Assembly (NCBI GenBank): GCA_036388095.1
Contig: DASVSL010000063.1
Coordinates: 1 to 5,858 of the forward strand
DNA: 5,858 nucleotides
Direction: 5' to 3'
DNA from: DASVSL01 sp036388095
GTDB taxonomy: Bacteria; Patescibacteriota; Saccharimonadia; Saccharimonadales; Saccharimonadaceae
Shown here: piece by piece, positions 1-5,858 of the stretch
How positions within the stretch are numbered: position 1 is the first letter of the stretch
Layout of the letters: each line of letters starts with the position of its first letter
Notes under the pieces: generated by a model
What the model saw: only the letters and a program-made list of their open reading frames with translations
Database searches by the model: none
What the model was told of the DNA's origin: nothing
Program-made: the position numbers and the translations under genes

Positions 1-1505
1 ATCAGTCGATTGCGATTCCATTTGGGGACAAAGAGTATTTTATTCAGACATTTCCGGCAGTCAGAAATCACAAGTACCGAATGGAAATACTGAATGTCCC
101 TGATGGTCGATTAACACAGTATAGTGTGCCGTTTGACAGCATTTACTACGAGCGTAACTGCGACATGCAGGCTGGGGTGAATGTTTTATGGGATAAAGGT
201 ACGGTCACTGCTGGCGACTCAGCAACCCTGACAGGAACGATTCAAAACTCTGGGGTAGAACCCGCGCGTCTGCAGTGGTACGGCAAACTGTGGTACGACG
301 ACGATAACCGTAATGAAAGCAGCGGCGACGGGGTGGGCGAGACGCCGCTGATCGCCCGAGTGCCTGCCACAGGTATGACATCGGTGACGGTGCCCGCTGA
401 ACAAACCTCGACTGTTTTGTCCCACACGCAAGCCAACATTAACGGAGCGTATCGCTATATTTGTGGCCGGATGGAGGCTTTCAACCAAGCCGGCGATCCC
501 ACTGTTCTCAGTCCGCCGAGTATCACCCGTTGTTTACGGATCGCCAGTTCACCGGATCTACGCGTCGAGGGTGGTGATCTCCGAGCCGGGGGCGCGTATC
601 CGGGTGCAGGACTCGGTTGCACGGCCCCCCTTAGCGTCACAGCGACGATGACCCAATATCGCATCCATGGTCGATTTTACGACGCGGGTGCGACGCGTGG
701 TTCTTACGGTCAGTACGGCGTGCTGAGTCCGGGTATGATCAGCGGCTTCGGCTCGAATAACCGGCCGTACGGAGCCGGGCCGGGTGTTGTTGATCGGATG
801 TTGCTATTTGGCACGCGGACGTCGTCGGATGCGGCCAGTGCAGCCAACTACGGCCGCGACGGTATCTTCCTTGGTGACATGAATAGTCCGACGGCCCAAA
901 CGCATTGCTTGCCCGACGCCATGAGCGGCTACGGGCGTATTGCGGCGACGAATACCGTCGCAACTGCGCCACCCGCTAACGACACGCCGACTGGCTCTTA
1001 TGTCGTCAGTAGCGGCGCAACGGCGAACATATGTAGCGGAGGCTGTGCCGTTCCGGCTGGTCAAAGCCGCGTGATCCATGTCCGAAAGGGGAGCGGCGCG
1101 GCTACTGCGGTCGTGCAGATAAACGGCGACATCACCTATTCAGGTACGTACACGGCCACTACTACGCCGTTATTTGTGCTGCTACTCGATGAGGGCGTTG
1201 AGCTGCAGGTCGCGGGCGGAGTCAGCGATGTCCGAGGCATCATCGCCAGCCACGAAGCGATTCGTACCTGCGGCGCTCAGGCGACGGCCAATGGCCTGAC
1301 GAGTACGAGTTGTGCGCCGGTCCTGACGGTTTCGGGCGCGACGATCACCGACGCTGCCTTGCTTCCGTATCGTACCGAGTCGCTTGGCCACGCCGAAATC
1401 TTTCGGTTAACACCTGAGACCTTGATCGGTGATTACAATCGCGCGCGTGGCACAAGCGGCGTCGTGACGACAGTCGATCAGCTCGAACTTCCGCCGCGCT
1501 TCTAG
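1..1505 (+). CDS. Large extracellular Cys-rich protein, copy A (5' end outside window)
   Basis: This is the C-terminal 501 codons of a gene that starts before the window. The frame is open from the first full codon at base 3 and ends at TAG 1503-1505. The ATG at base 81 is internal, because the codons before it (encoding QSIAIPFGD...) match the interior of copy B. In order, the visible part shows an Ig/CARDB-like beta-rich stretch (about bases 160-540), a Gly/Tyr/Asn-rich domain opening with a GGDLRAGGAYPG motif (about 570-1000), and a C-terminal region with alternating hydrophobic strands (about 1060-1420) that could form a beta-solenoid. It has nine Cys, all conserved in copy B, and ends in DQLELPPRF. 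From memory, this arrangement resembles secreted proteins common in Saccharibacteria, but no specific function is established. By analogy with copy B, the missing N-terminus should carry a signal peptide. A surface location is inferred. Confidence 0.85.
   Translation, partial: QSIAIPFGDKEYFIQTFPAVRNHKYRMEILNVPDGRLTQYSVPFDSIYYERNCDMQAGVNVLWDKGTVTAGDSATLTGTIQNSGVEPARLQWYGKLWYDDDNRNESSGDGVGETPLIARVPATGMTSVTVPAEQTSTVLSHTQANINGAYRYICGRMEAFNQAGDPTVLSPPSITRCLRIASSPDLRVEGGDLRAGGAYPGAGLGCTAPLSVTATMTQYRIHGRFYDAGATRGSYGQYGVLSPGMISGFGSNNRPYGAGPGVVDRMLLFGTRTSSDAASAANYGRDGIFLGDMNSPTAQTHCLPDAMSGYGRIAATNTVATAPPANDTPTGSYVVSSGATANICSGGCAVPAGQSRVIHVRKGSGAATAVVQINGDITYSGTYTATTTPLFVLLLDEGVELQVAGGVSDVRGIIASHEAIRTCGAQATANGLTSTSCAPVLTVSGATITDAALLPYRTESLGHAEIFRLTPETLIGDYNRARGTSGVVTTVDQLELPPRF
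3..1505 (+). repeat. Direct repeat, unit 1 of paralogous pair (partner 3522-5024)
   Basis: This segment aligns to 3522-5024 at a constant offset of 3519 bases and both end at their stop codons, so there is no net insertion or deletion over 501 codons. Identical blocks include 60-86 (27 bases), 151-178 (28 bases) and 588-616 (29 bases). 573-616 is 44 bases with a single silent mismatch at 587. Between these blocks many third positions differ. The repeat probably extends to the left beyond the window. Confidence 0.92.
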
Positions 1506-1509
1506 CCGC

Positions 1510-1556
1510 CGACCTGCGCAGGTCGCCCGATCTACTCGGCCCACCTTGTTTCTTTT
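1510..1556 (+). terminator. Possible terminator after copy A: palindrome plus distant T-rich tract
   Basis: A perfect 16-base palindrome (CGACCTGCGCAGGTCG, 1510-1525) lies 4 bases after the copy A stop. A smaller inverted repeat CCGA/TCGG with a 5-base loop (1527-1539) follows, then a T-rich tract at 1546-1556. In the first palindrome a minimal loop must come from its own centre, and the T-tract does not directly follow either stem, so this is not a textbook intrinsic terminator. The palindrome could equally be a protein-binding site. Confidence 0.3.
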
Positions 1557-1586
1557 GGTCGGGGTCGTTGCGGTGATGATTTAGCG

Positions 1587-1632
1587 TTAGAAGTAGTCCG
1601 CGGCATCGAACTTCTGCTAAGCTAATGCTTAT
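1587..1632 (+). promoter_or_regulatory. Leader of the TPR-like gene: small inverted repeat and weak -10-like sequence
   Basis: AGAAGT (1589-1594) and ACTTCT (1610-1615) form a 6-base inverted repeat with a 15-base spacer. A weak -10-like hexamer GCTAAT (1621-1626, 4 of 6 consensus positions) lies 6 bases before the ATG at 1633, so a transcript from it would start at or next to the start codon. No convincing -35 was found at 16-18 bases, and no Shine-Dalgarno site precedes the ATG. Transcription could instead read through from copy A. Confidence 0.25.
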
Positions 1633-2268
1633 ATGGACAACAAGGCGCCGGAACTAAAGACCCATCAGGGGCGATCATTGCGGCTGATGGTACGGGATGT
1701 GTTAGCAAAGGCGCGTGACCCAAAAAATCGTCGTGTCATGATCATCGGCGCGATCATCGTGGCGTGCCTACTTGCGCTCATCGGGTGGCTGCTCTACCGG
1801 CAGCTGACGGCACCAACCGTTACAAACCCCATTCTCAGCGGTATACGCAAAGAAGACGAAAACTATGATCGCATGACGCCCGCTCAAGTTGATGCCCAGT
1901 TGGAACGACAAATTGGCCACGGCACCACTTACTTGTCGGAGCATGACGTTACTAAAGGTCTGCTTAAGAATCACAAAAATGCCTGGCGTGCAGCCAAAGC
2001 CCTCCGTCGCGTCCAGCAATATGATAAATCACTCGATGCGTATAAGGTCGGTGCGCAGCTGGCTGACAAGAAAATCGGTTACGAATTCTTTTATGATTAC
2101 GGCATGAACGCGGCTGGTAACGAAGACTATTCGCTGGCGTCCGAACAACTCGAAGAGGCCAAGCGGCGCCTGAATGAGTCTGCTAGCAGCAAGCAGTCGA
2201 AGCAAGACACCCTCAAAACAATTGATTGGCAGATCGCACTCAACAAAGCACAGGCGGATCAAAACTGA
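1633..2268 (+). CDS. Single-pass membrane protein with extracytoplasmic TPR-like domain
   Basis: The protein has 211 residues. Residues 1-34 are basic and presumably cytoplasmic, with a KNRR cluster at 31-34. Residues 35-55 form one strong hydrophobic helix (VMIIGAIIVACLLALIGWLLY). The remaining 156 residues are hydrophilic and should lie outside the membrane under the positive-inside rule. Two helical hairpins look TPR-like: 117-146 (AWRAAKALRRVQQYDKSLDAYKVG...) and about 151-185 (YGMNAAGNEDYSLASEQLEEAKRRL). TPR repeats normally bind protein partners, so a scaffold or assembly role is inferred, not shown. The start is firm: in-frame stops at 1582, 1588, 1594 and 1618 leave 1633 as the first possible ATG. 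Its TGA overlaps the ATG of copy B, implying coupled translation and a shared pathway. I do not recognise a named family. Confidence 0.85.
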   Translation: MDNKAPELKTHQGRSLRLMVRDVLAKARDPKNRRVMIIGAIIVACLLALIGWLLYRQLTAPTVTNPILSGIRKEDENYDRMTPAQVDAQLERQIGHGTTYLSEHDVTKGLLKNHKNAWRAAKALRRVQQYDKSLDAYKVGAQLADKKIGYEFFYDYGMNAAGNEDYSLASEQLEEAKRRLNESASSKQSKQDTLKTIDWQIALNKAQADQN

Positions 2269-2270
2269 TG
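2252..2270 (+). promoter_or_regulatory. TGATG stop/start overlap with weak ribosome binding site for copy B
   Basis: The stop TGA (2266-2268) of the TPR-like gene shares its A with the ATG (2268-2270) of copy B, a classic translational-coupling junction. AGGCGG (2252-2257) is a partial Shine-Dalgarno match, 10 bases before the ATG. This junction favours 2268 over the in-frame TTG at 2226. Starting at 2268 also puts the signal peptide at the extreme N-terminus, whereas the TTG start would add 14 polar residues in front of it. Confidence 0.7.
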
Positions 2271-5024
2271 CAACACATACTACTTGTTAGTCGTCAGCCG
2301 TTTTTCGTCATCGTGGCGTTCGGAACATTCCTCGCGATTTTACTATCGGTTTTTACAGTTTCATCACCGGTCGCTGCGCTCGGCTACAATTTTTTTGACG
2401 ATGAAGGCACGACGAAAGAGGACTGTGATATATGGTATCCAATGACCGCGATGAACGATGCGACTACGGGTGACCAGATGTGTACAGCCGGCCCGCAACA
2501 GGATGAACCGCTCTTGCTATGGGCCGGGCAAACAGAGAATGTGACGTTGCCCGAGGATCGGGATGTCCCGGGCCACTCGCTCACATTCGTCAAAGCCCGT
2601 GCCTATTTTAGTAATCTCCCCACGAACGCTAACGGGACGGCGAACCCAGCGGCACTGGCGTATGGTGCGAGTGAAGTGCGAGTGCTCGGATCAAACCTGT
2701 GCGCCGGTTCGACGCTGACACGCTACGATCGTGCCGATTCTGTAAACAATGGCTACTACGAAACTAACCCGGCCGCGTACGTCGCAGCGGGCGGTACGCC
2801 AGTGACTCGTTACCAGGTGGGGAACATGGCCAAATACGGACGCCTTCGCTCGCAGAATGTGTATTGCACCATGCCCGCGAGTCCAAATCGGAACAATGAT
2901 ACCAACGACGTGCTGGTTTTTGATCTCAAGGATTTGCCGTCAAATCAGATCCAAAAAGTCAGAGGCATCGCTGATATGTGGTACGTCGACATCACCGTTC
3001 GTCACCGTGATGTGTCACCTCCGGCCGGTACATATGACCTTGGAAGTAATATCGATGGTGTACAAAACACCTTCAAACTAACGCAGAATGGAACGTGTAA
3101 CTGCCTCAGGGGTGTTTCGACAGCCGGGACGAAAGCCAGACAGGGTGATGTTTTTGATCCGGCAGAGGGCTATGTTGCGTCGGTTGCGAGGGGAACGAAT
3201 GGCTACTACCCAATTGAGAACACTCAGAGCCAGCTTCCGCAGGACCATGCGACATACGTGACACGCTTTGGTGCTGATTGCGATGTGACCTACGAAGGGG
3301 CAATTAATAGCGCGCCGCGTTACCGATTAGTATTTTATGACATCGATTTCTTTGAAAATAACTGGCCATCGATGGCGCGGCTGAGGGTGTTCGATGAGAC
3401 TGCTAACATGTGGTTATGGCCCGGTGGGGCAAGGAACGCCGCTGGCTATGATTCTAATACGACAATTCAGGGCCAAGCAGCTAACAATGGCGAGTGGCGC
3501 ACTGGCGCGCCTACCTACGCCCAGTCGATTGCCATTCCGTTCGGCGACCGACAGTATTTCATCCAGACATTTCCAGCGGTCAGAAATCACAAGTACCGAA
3601 TGGAACTACTTAACGTAGGTGACGGACGTTTGACTCAGTACAGCGTGCCGTTTGACAGCATCTACTATCAGCGTAACTGCGACATGCAGGCTGGGGTTAA
3701 TTTGACGTGGGATAAAGGGATGGTAACGGCCGGTGATTCGGCCACCGTCACGGGCACCATCCAAAACACCGGCGTTGAGACGGCGCGGCTGCAATGGTCG
3801 GGCAAGTTGTGGTACGACGATGATAACCGCAACGAAGACAGCGGCGACGGCGCGGGTGAATCGGCTGTGTTGGTGAGGATTCCGGGTGCAGGCAGAGCCT
3901 CGGTTAATGTGCCCGCCGGGCAGACCTCAACCGTGTTGACGCGAACGCAGCCCAACATAAGCGGGGCATATAGGTATATTTGTGGGCGGATCGATGCGGT
4001 GAATCAAACCGGCGATCCAACCATCCTGAGTCCCGCCAGCGTGACGCGTTGTATCCGCATTGCCAGTTCGCCGGACCTGAGAGTTGACGGCGGTGATCTC
4101 CGAGCTGGGGGCGCGTATCCGGGTGCAGGACTCGGCTGTACGACGCCGCTGACGGTTACGGCGACGATGACCCAATACAGAATCCACGGTCGTTTCTACG
4201 ACGCTGGTTCAACCAGGGGGTCCTATGGTCAGTATGGTGTGCTGAGCCCCGGTATGATCAGTGGCTTCGGCTCGAATAATCGGCCCTACGGCAGCGGTCC
4301 AGGTGTCGTCGACAGAATGCTGCTGTTTGGCACACGAACGTCATCGAATAACGGCAGCGCAACCGATTACGGGCGTGACGGTATCTTCCTTGGCGATGTG
4401 AACAGTCCGACGGCCCAAACGCATTGTCTTGCCGATGCACAGGGTGGCTACGGCCGGATCGCGAGTGCCAATACCGTAGCAGGTGCCCCACCCGCTAACA
4501 ACACACCGACTGGCTCCTATGTCGTGGGTGGCGGCACAACGACAAATATTTGTAGCGGCGGCTGTACCGTTCCCCTTGGGCAGAGCCGGGTGATCCATGT
4601 ACGAAAGGGCAGCGGCGCGGCGAATGCGGTGGTCCAGCTAAACGGCAATGTGAATTATCAGGCAGGCTATACCGTCGCCAACACGCCGCTGTTTGTCTTA
4701 TTGCTTGATGACGGGGTGGAGCTACAGGTAGCGGGTGGTGTCAGTAGTGTACGAGGCATCATCGCTGGCCACGAAGTCATTCGTACCTGCGGGGGTCAAG
4801 GCACAGCTAACGGCCTGACGAACACCAGCTGTGCACCAGTCTTGACTGTACTGGGGGCGACCGTCACCGATGGTGCCCTCATCCCGTACCGCACTGAGCC
4901 ACTTGGCCACGCCGACGTCTTTCGGTTGACCCCAGAAACACTCATAGGCGACTACAATCGTGCCCGTTCCGCCAGTGGCGCCATCACGACAGTCGACCAG
5001 TTAGAATTACCGCCACGTTTTTAA
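2268..5024 (+). CDS. Large secreted Cys-rich surface protein, copy B (918 residues)
   Basis: This is the complete paralogue of copy A. Residues 1-37 look like a signal peptide: Arg 9, a hydrophobic core at 11-31, and a possible cleavage after VAA at 35-37. If uncleaved, it would be an N-terminal anchor. There are no other membrane helices, no LPXTG motif and no lipobox. Residues 38-440 are an unrecognised N-terminal region with seven Cys. About 471-600 is beta-rich and Ig/CARDB-like (WDKG.VTAGDSATVTGTIQNTG). Residues 600-750 are Gly/Tyr/Asn-rich, starting with SSPDLRVDGGDLRAGG. Residues 755-890 contain repeated hydrophobic strands (PLFVLLLDDGVELQVAGGV, VRGIIAGHEVI, VLTVLGATVTDGALIPYRT), suggesting a beta-solenoid. 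The total is 16 Cys, an even number that fits up to eight disulfides outside the cell. The domain order recalls secreted Saccharibacteria proteins from memory. An adhesin or pilus-associated surface role is inferred from pilM next door. Confidence 0.88.
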   Translation: MQHILLVSRQPFFVIVAFGTFLAILLSVFTVSSPVAALGYNFFDDEGTTKEDCDIWYPMTAMNDATTGDQMCTAGPQQDEPLLLWAGQTENVTLPEDRDVPGHSLTFVKARAYFSNLPTNANGTANPAALAYGASEVRVLGSNLCAGSTLTRYDRADSVNNGYYETNPAAYVAAGGTPVTRYQVGNMAKYGRLRSQNVYCTMPASPNRNNDTNDVLVFDLKDLPSNQIQKVRGIADMWYVDITVRHRDVSPPAGTYDLGSNIDGVQNTFKLTQNGTCNCLRGVSTAGTKARQGDVFDPAEGYVASVARGTNGYYPIENTQSQLPQDHATYVTRFGADCDVTYEGAINSAPRYRLVFYDIDFFENNWPSMARLRVFDETANMWLWPGGARNAAGYDSNTTIQGQAANNGEWRTGAPTYAQSIAIPFGDRQYFIQTFPAVRNHKYRMELLNVGDGRLTQYSVPFDSIYYQRNCDMQAGVNLTWDKGMVTAGDSATVTGTIQNTGVETARLQWSGKLWYDDDNRNEDSGDGAGESAVLVRIPGAGRASVNVPAGQTSTVLTRTQPNISGAYRYICGRIDAVNQTGDPTILSPASVTRCIRIASSPDLRVDGGDLRAGGAYPGAGLGCTTPLTVTATMTQYRIHGRFYDAGSTRGSYGQYGVLSPGMISGFGSNNRPYGSGPGVVDRMLLFGTRTSSNNGSATDYGRDGIFLGDVNSPTAQTHCLADAQGGYGRIASANTVAGAPPANNTPTGSYVVGGGTTTNICSGGCTVPLGQSRVIHVRKGSGAANAVVQLNGNVNYQAGYTVANTPLFVLLLDDGVELQVAGGVSSVRGIIAGHEVIRTCGGQGTANGLTNTSCAPVLTVLGATVTDGALIPYRTEPLGHADVFRLTPETLIGDYNRARSASGAITTVDQLELPPRF
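3522..5024 (+). repeat. Direct repeat, unit 2 of paralogous pair (partner 3-1505)
   Basis: This is the C-terminal half of copy B, collinear with copy A. Identical blocks are 3579-3605, 3670-3697 and 4107-4135. By hand count about 89 of 474 residues differ from M445 onward (about 81% identity). Changes cluster in a few short stretches, while long stretches such as residues 649-675 (one identical run) do not change at all. Confidence 0.92.
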
Positions 5025-5039
5025 AACGCCAGCATCGGG

Positions 5040-5068
5040 TTGGTAATGTCGAAACGCTTATGTATAAT
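5040..5068 (+). promoter_or_regulatory. Sigma-70-type promoter for pilM (TTGGTA, 17-base spacer, TATAAT)
   Basis: TTGGTA (5040-5045) and a perfect TATAAT (5063-5068) are separated by exactly 17 bases in the 54-base gap after copy B. A start point about 7 bases downstream (near 5075) would leave only a few bases before the ATG at 5079, giving a nearly leaderless mRNA. No Shine-Dalgarno site precedes that ATG, which agrees with this reading. No clear terminator for copy B is visible in the same gap. Confidence 0.65.
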
Positions 5069-5078
5069 GACGGGTAAT

Positions 5079-5858
5079 ATGAAGCTATTTCCAGTGGTGG
5101 GCGACTACTTCGCGCTAGACATCGGCACGACGGCTGTACGGGCCGTGAAACTTGCCGGCGGCACGGGCGGTTGGTCACTCGAACAATATGGGTACGCACC
5201 CATCGACATCAAATTAAGTGGTAGCGATGCTGCTGAAGACCAGCGACGACTCGGCGAAGTCATTACAACCGTCGTCGGCCAAAGTGGTATCCGTAGTCGT
5301 AATGTCGTTTTGGGAGTACCGAGCGACAAGATGTTCGCCACTGTTATCGACCTGCCTAATGTCCCGGAATCTGAAATCGAATCAGTCGTCAAATACCAGG
5401 CCGAACAATACATCCCGATGAGCCTCGACAAAGCCAAAGTCGACTGGGCCTTACTCGGTAAATCAGTCAATGACCAGACGAAGAACGAAGTGCTGCTGGC
5501 GAGTGTCGCCAACACGTTTAGTGAAACCCGTCTTGATCTTATCGAGGGCCTCGGCTTTAACGTCATTGCCATCGAACCTGACTCACTCGCACTAACGCGT
5601 TCATTGCTACCAAGCGGCCTACCTGATGCGCGTTTGATCATCGAAGTCGGTGACTTCACGACTGATATCGTCATCGCCTACGCCGACGCACCGCGTCTAA
5701 TTCGCTCGGTGCCGTCCGGTATGCAGTCGCTCGTCAAAGCAGCCACGCAGAACCTGAACATCGAAGCGGCACAGGCAACACAGTTCATCCTGAAATTTGG
5801 TGTTCAGCCGGACAAGCTTGAGGGGCAAGTGCTCCGGGCTGTCTCAACAACTGTCGAG
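5079..5858 (+). CDS. pilM: Type IV pilus assembly ATPase-like protein PilM (3' end outside window)
   Basis: The first 260 codons of an actin-like (ASKHA/FtsA-fold) PilM protein are present. The usual length is about 350, so roughly the last quarter is missing. PilM is a cytoplasmic protein that binds nucleotide and the PilN N-terminus, and helps form the inner-membrane platform of type IV pili. The phosphate-1 motif is FALDIGTTAVRAVKL (residues 11-25, Asp 14). A phosphate-2-like motif, IIEVGDFTTDIVIA, is at 187-200, with Glu 189 where Asp is more usual. The stretch VPESEIESVVKYQAEQYIPM matches the conserved E-I...EA..YIP-type PilM segment. The start at 5079 places the phosphate-1 motif at the normal distance from the N-terminus and lies just below the promoter. 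In-frame ATGs at 5046 and 5067 are alternatives, but both lie upstream of the predicted transcription start. PilN and PilO would be expected downstream, outside the window. Confidence 0.9.
   Translation, partial: MKLFPVVGDYFALDIGTTAVRAVKLAGGTGGWSLEQYGYAPIDIKLSGSDAAEDQRRLGEVITTVVGQSGIRSRNVVLGVPSDKMFATVIDLPNVPESEIESVVKYQAEQYIPMSLDKAKVDWALLGKSVNDQTKNEVLLASVANTFSETRLDLIEGLGFNVIAIEPDSLALTRSLLPSGLPDARLIIEVGDFTTDIVIAYADAPRLIRSVPSGMQSLVKAATQNLNIEAAQATQFILKFGVQPDKLEGQVLRAVSTTVE

Noticed and set aside
219..1391. Several 60-90 codon minus-strand open frames opposite copy A, with similar ones opposite copy B
   Set aside because: They mirror each other only because the sense genes are paralogues. The translations are Arg/Ser-rich with no domain, signal or ribosome binding site.
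81..1505. ATG at 81 as the true start of copy A
   Set aside because: The frame is open back to the window edge, and the upstream codons match the interior of copy B residue for residue, so the gene begins outside the window.
2226..2267. TTG at 2226 as start of copy B (14 extra residues)
   Set aside because: It would put a polar extension before the signal peptide and overlap the upstream gene by 43 bases. The ATG at 2268 in a TGATG junction is more plausible.
2268..2378. Type IV prepilin (class III) signal at the N-terminus of copy B
   Set aside because: There is no Gly-Phe/Met junction with Glu at +5 before the hydrophobic core. It fits an ordinary Sec signal peptide or N-terminal anchor.
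5016..5028. CGTTTTTAAAACG around the copy B stop as an intrinsic terminator
   Set aside because: It is an AT-rich near-palindrome with no loop and no GC-rich stem, partly inside the coding sequence.
5105..5674. 189-codon open frame on the minus strand opposite pilM
   Set aside because: The sequence is low in recognisable motifs and Ser/Arg-rich. It lies entirely opposite a clear pilM coding region, so it is a codon-bias shadow.
1..5858. CRISPR array, tRNA, rRNA, insertion sequence or phage genes
   Set aside because: I saw no short regularly spaced repeats, no tRNA-like cloverleaf, no transposase motifs and no terminal inverted repeats. The only repeat is the paralogous coding pair.

Overview
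The window looks like a chromosomal fragment from a candidate-phyla-radiation (Patescibacteria) bacterium, most likely Candidatus Saccharibacteria (TM7). I base this on three things: the architecture of the two large secreted proteins, which resembles a Cys-containing, Asn/Gly/Tyr-rich secreted family I recall from Saccharibacteria; a type IV pilus pilM gene next to them; and a promoter lying almost on top of a start codon that lacks a Shine-Dalgarno site. This assignment comes from memory of family features, not from a search. Stops are TAG, TGA and TAA with no in-frame TGA inside genes, so the standard bacterial code fits.

Layout, all on the + strand: (1) 1-1505, the C-terminal 501 codons of a large extracellular protein (copy A), cut by the left window edge; (2) 1506-1632, a 127-base gap with a perfect 16-base palindrome, a T-rich tract and a second small inverted repeat; (3) 1633-2268, a 211-residue single-pass membrane protein with a TPR-like outer domain; (4) 2268-5024, a 918-residue secreted protein (copy B) whose start overlaps the previous stop by one base; (5) 5025-5078, a short gap holding a near-consensus sigma-70 promoter; (6) 5079-5858, the first 260 codons of pilM, cut by the right edge.

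The main feature is the tandem paralogue pair. Copies A and B align without any net indel over 501 codons (constant offset of 3519 bases), with about 81% protein identity by hand count. All nine cysteines in the shared part and the last 12 residues are conserved. DNA identity is patchy, with blocks of 27-29 identical bases set among regions with many silent changes. The membrane TPR-like protein is translationally coupled to copy B, and pilM follows immediately. My working inference is that this is a cell-surface module linked to type IV pili, with a membrane-anchored TPR-like partner and disulfide-rich surface proteins. The biochemical role of the large proteins and of the TPR-like protein cannot be read from sequence alone.
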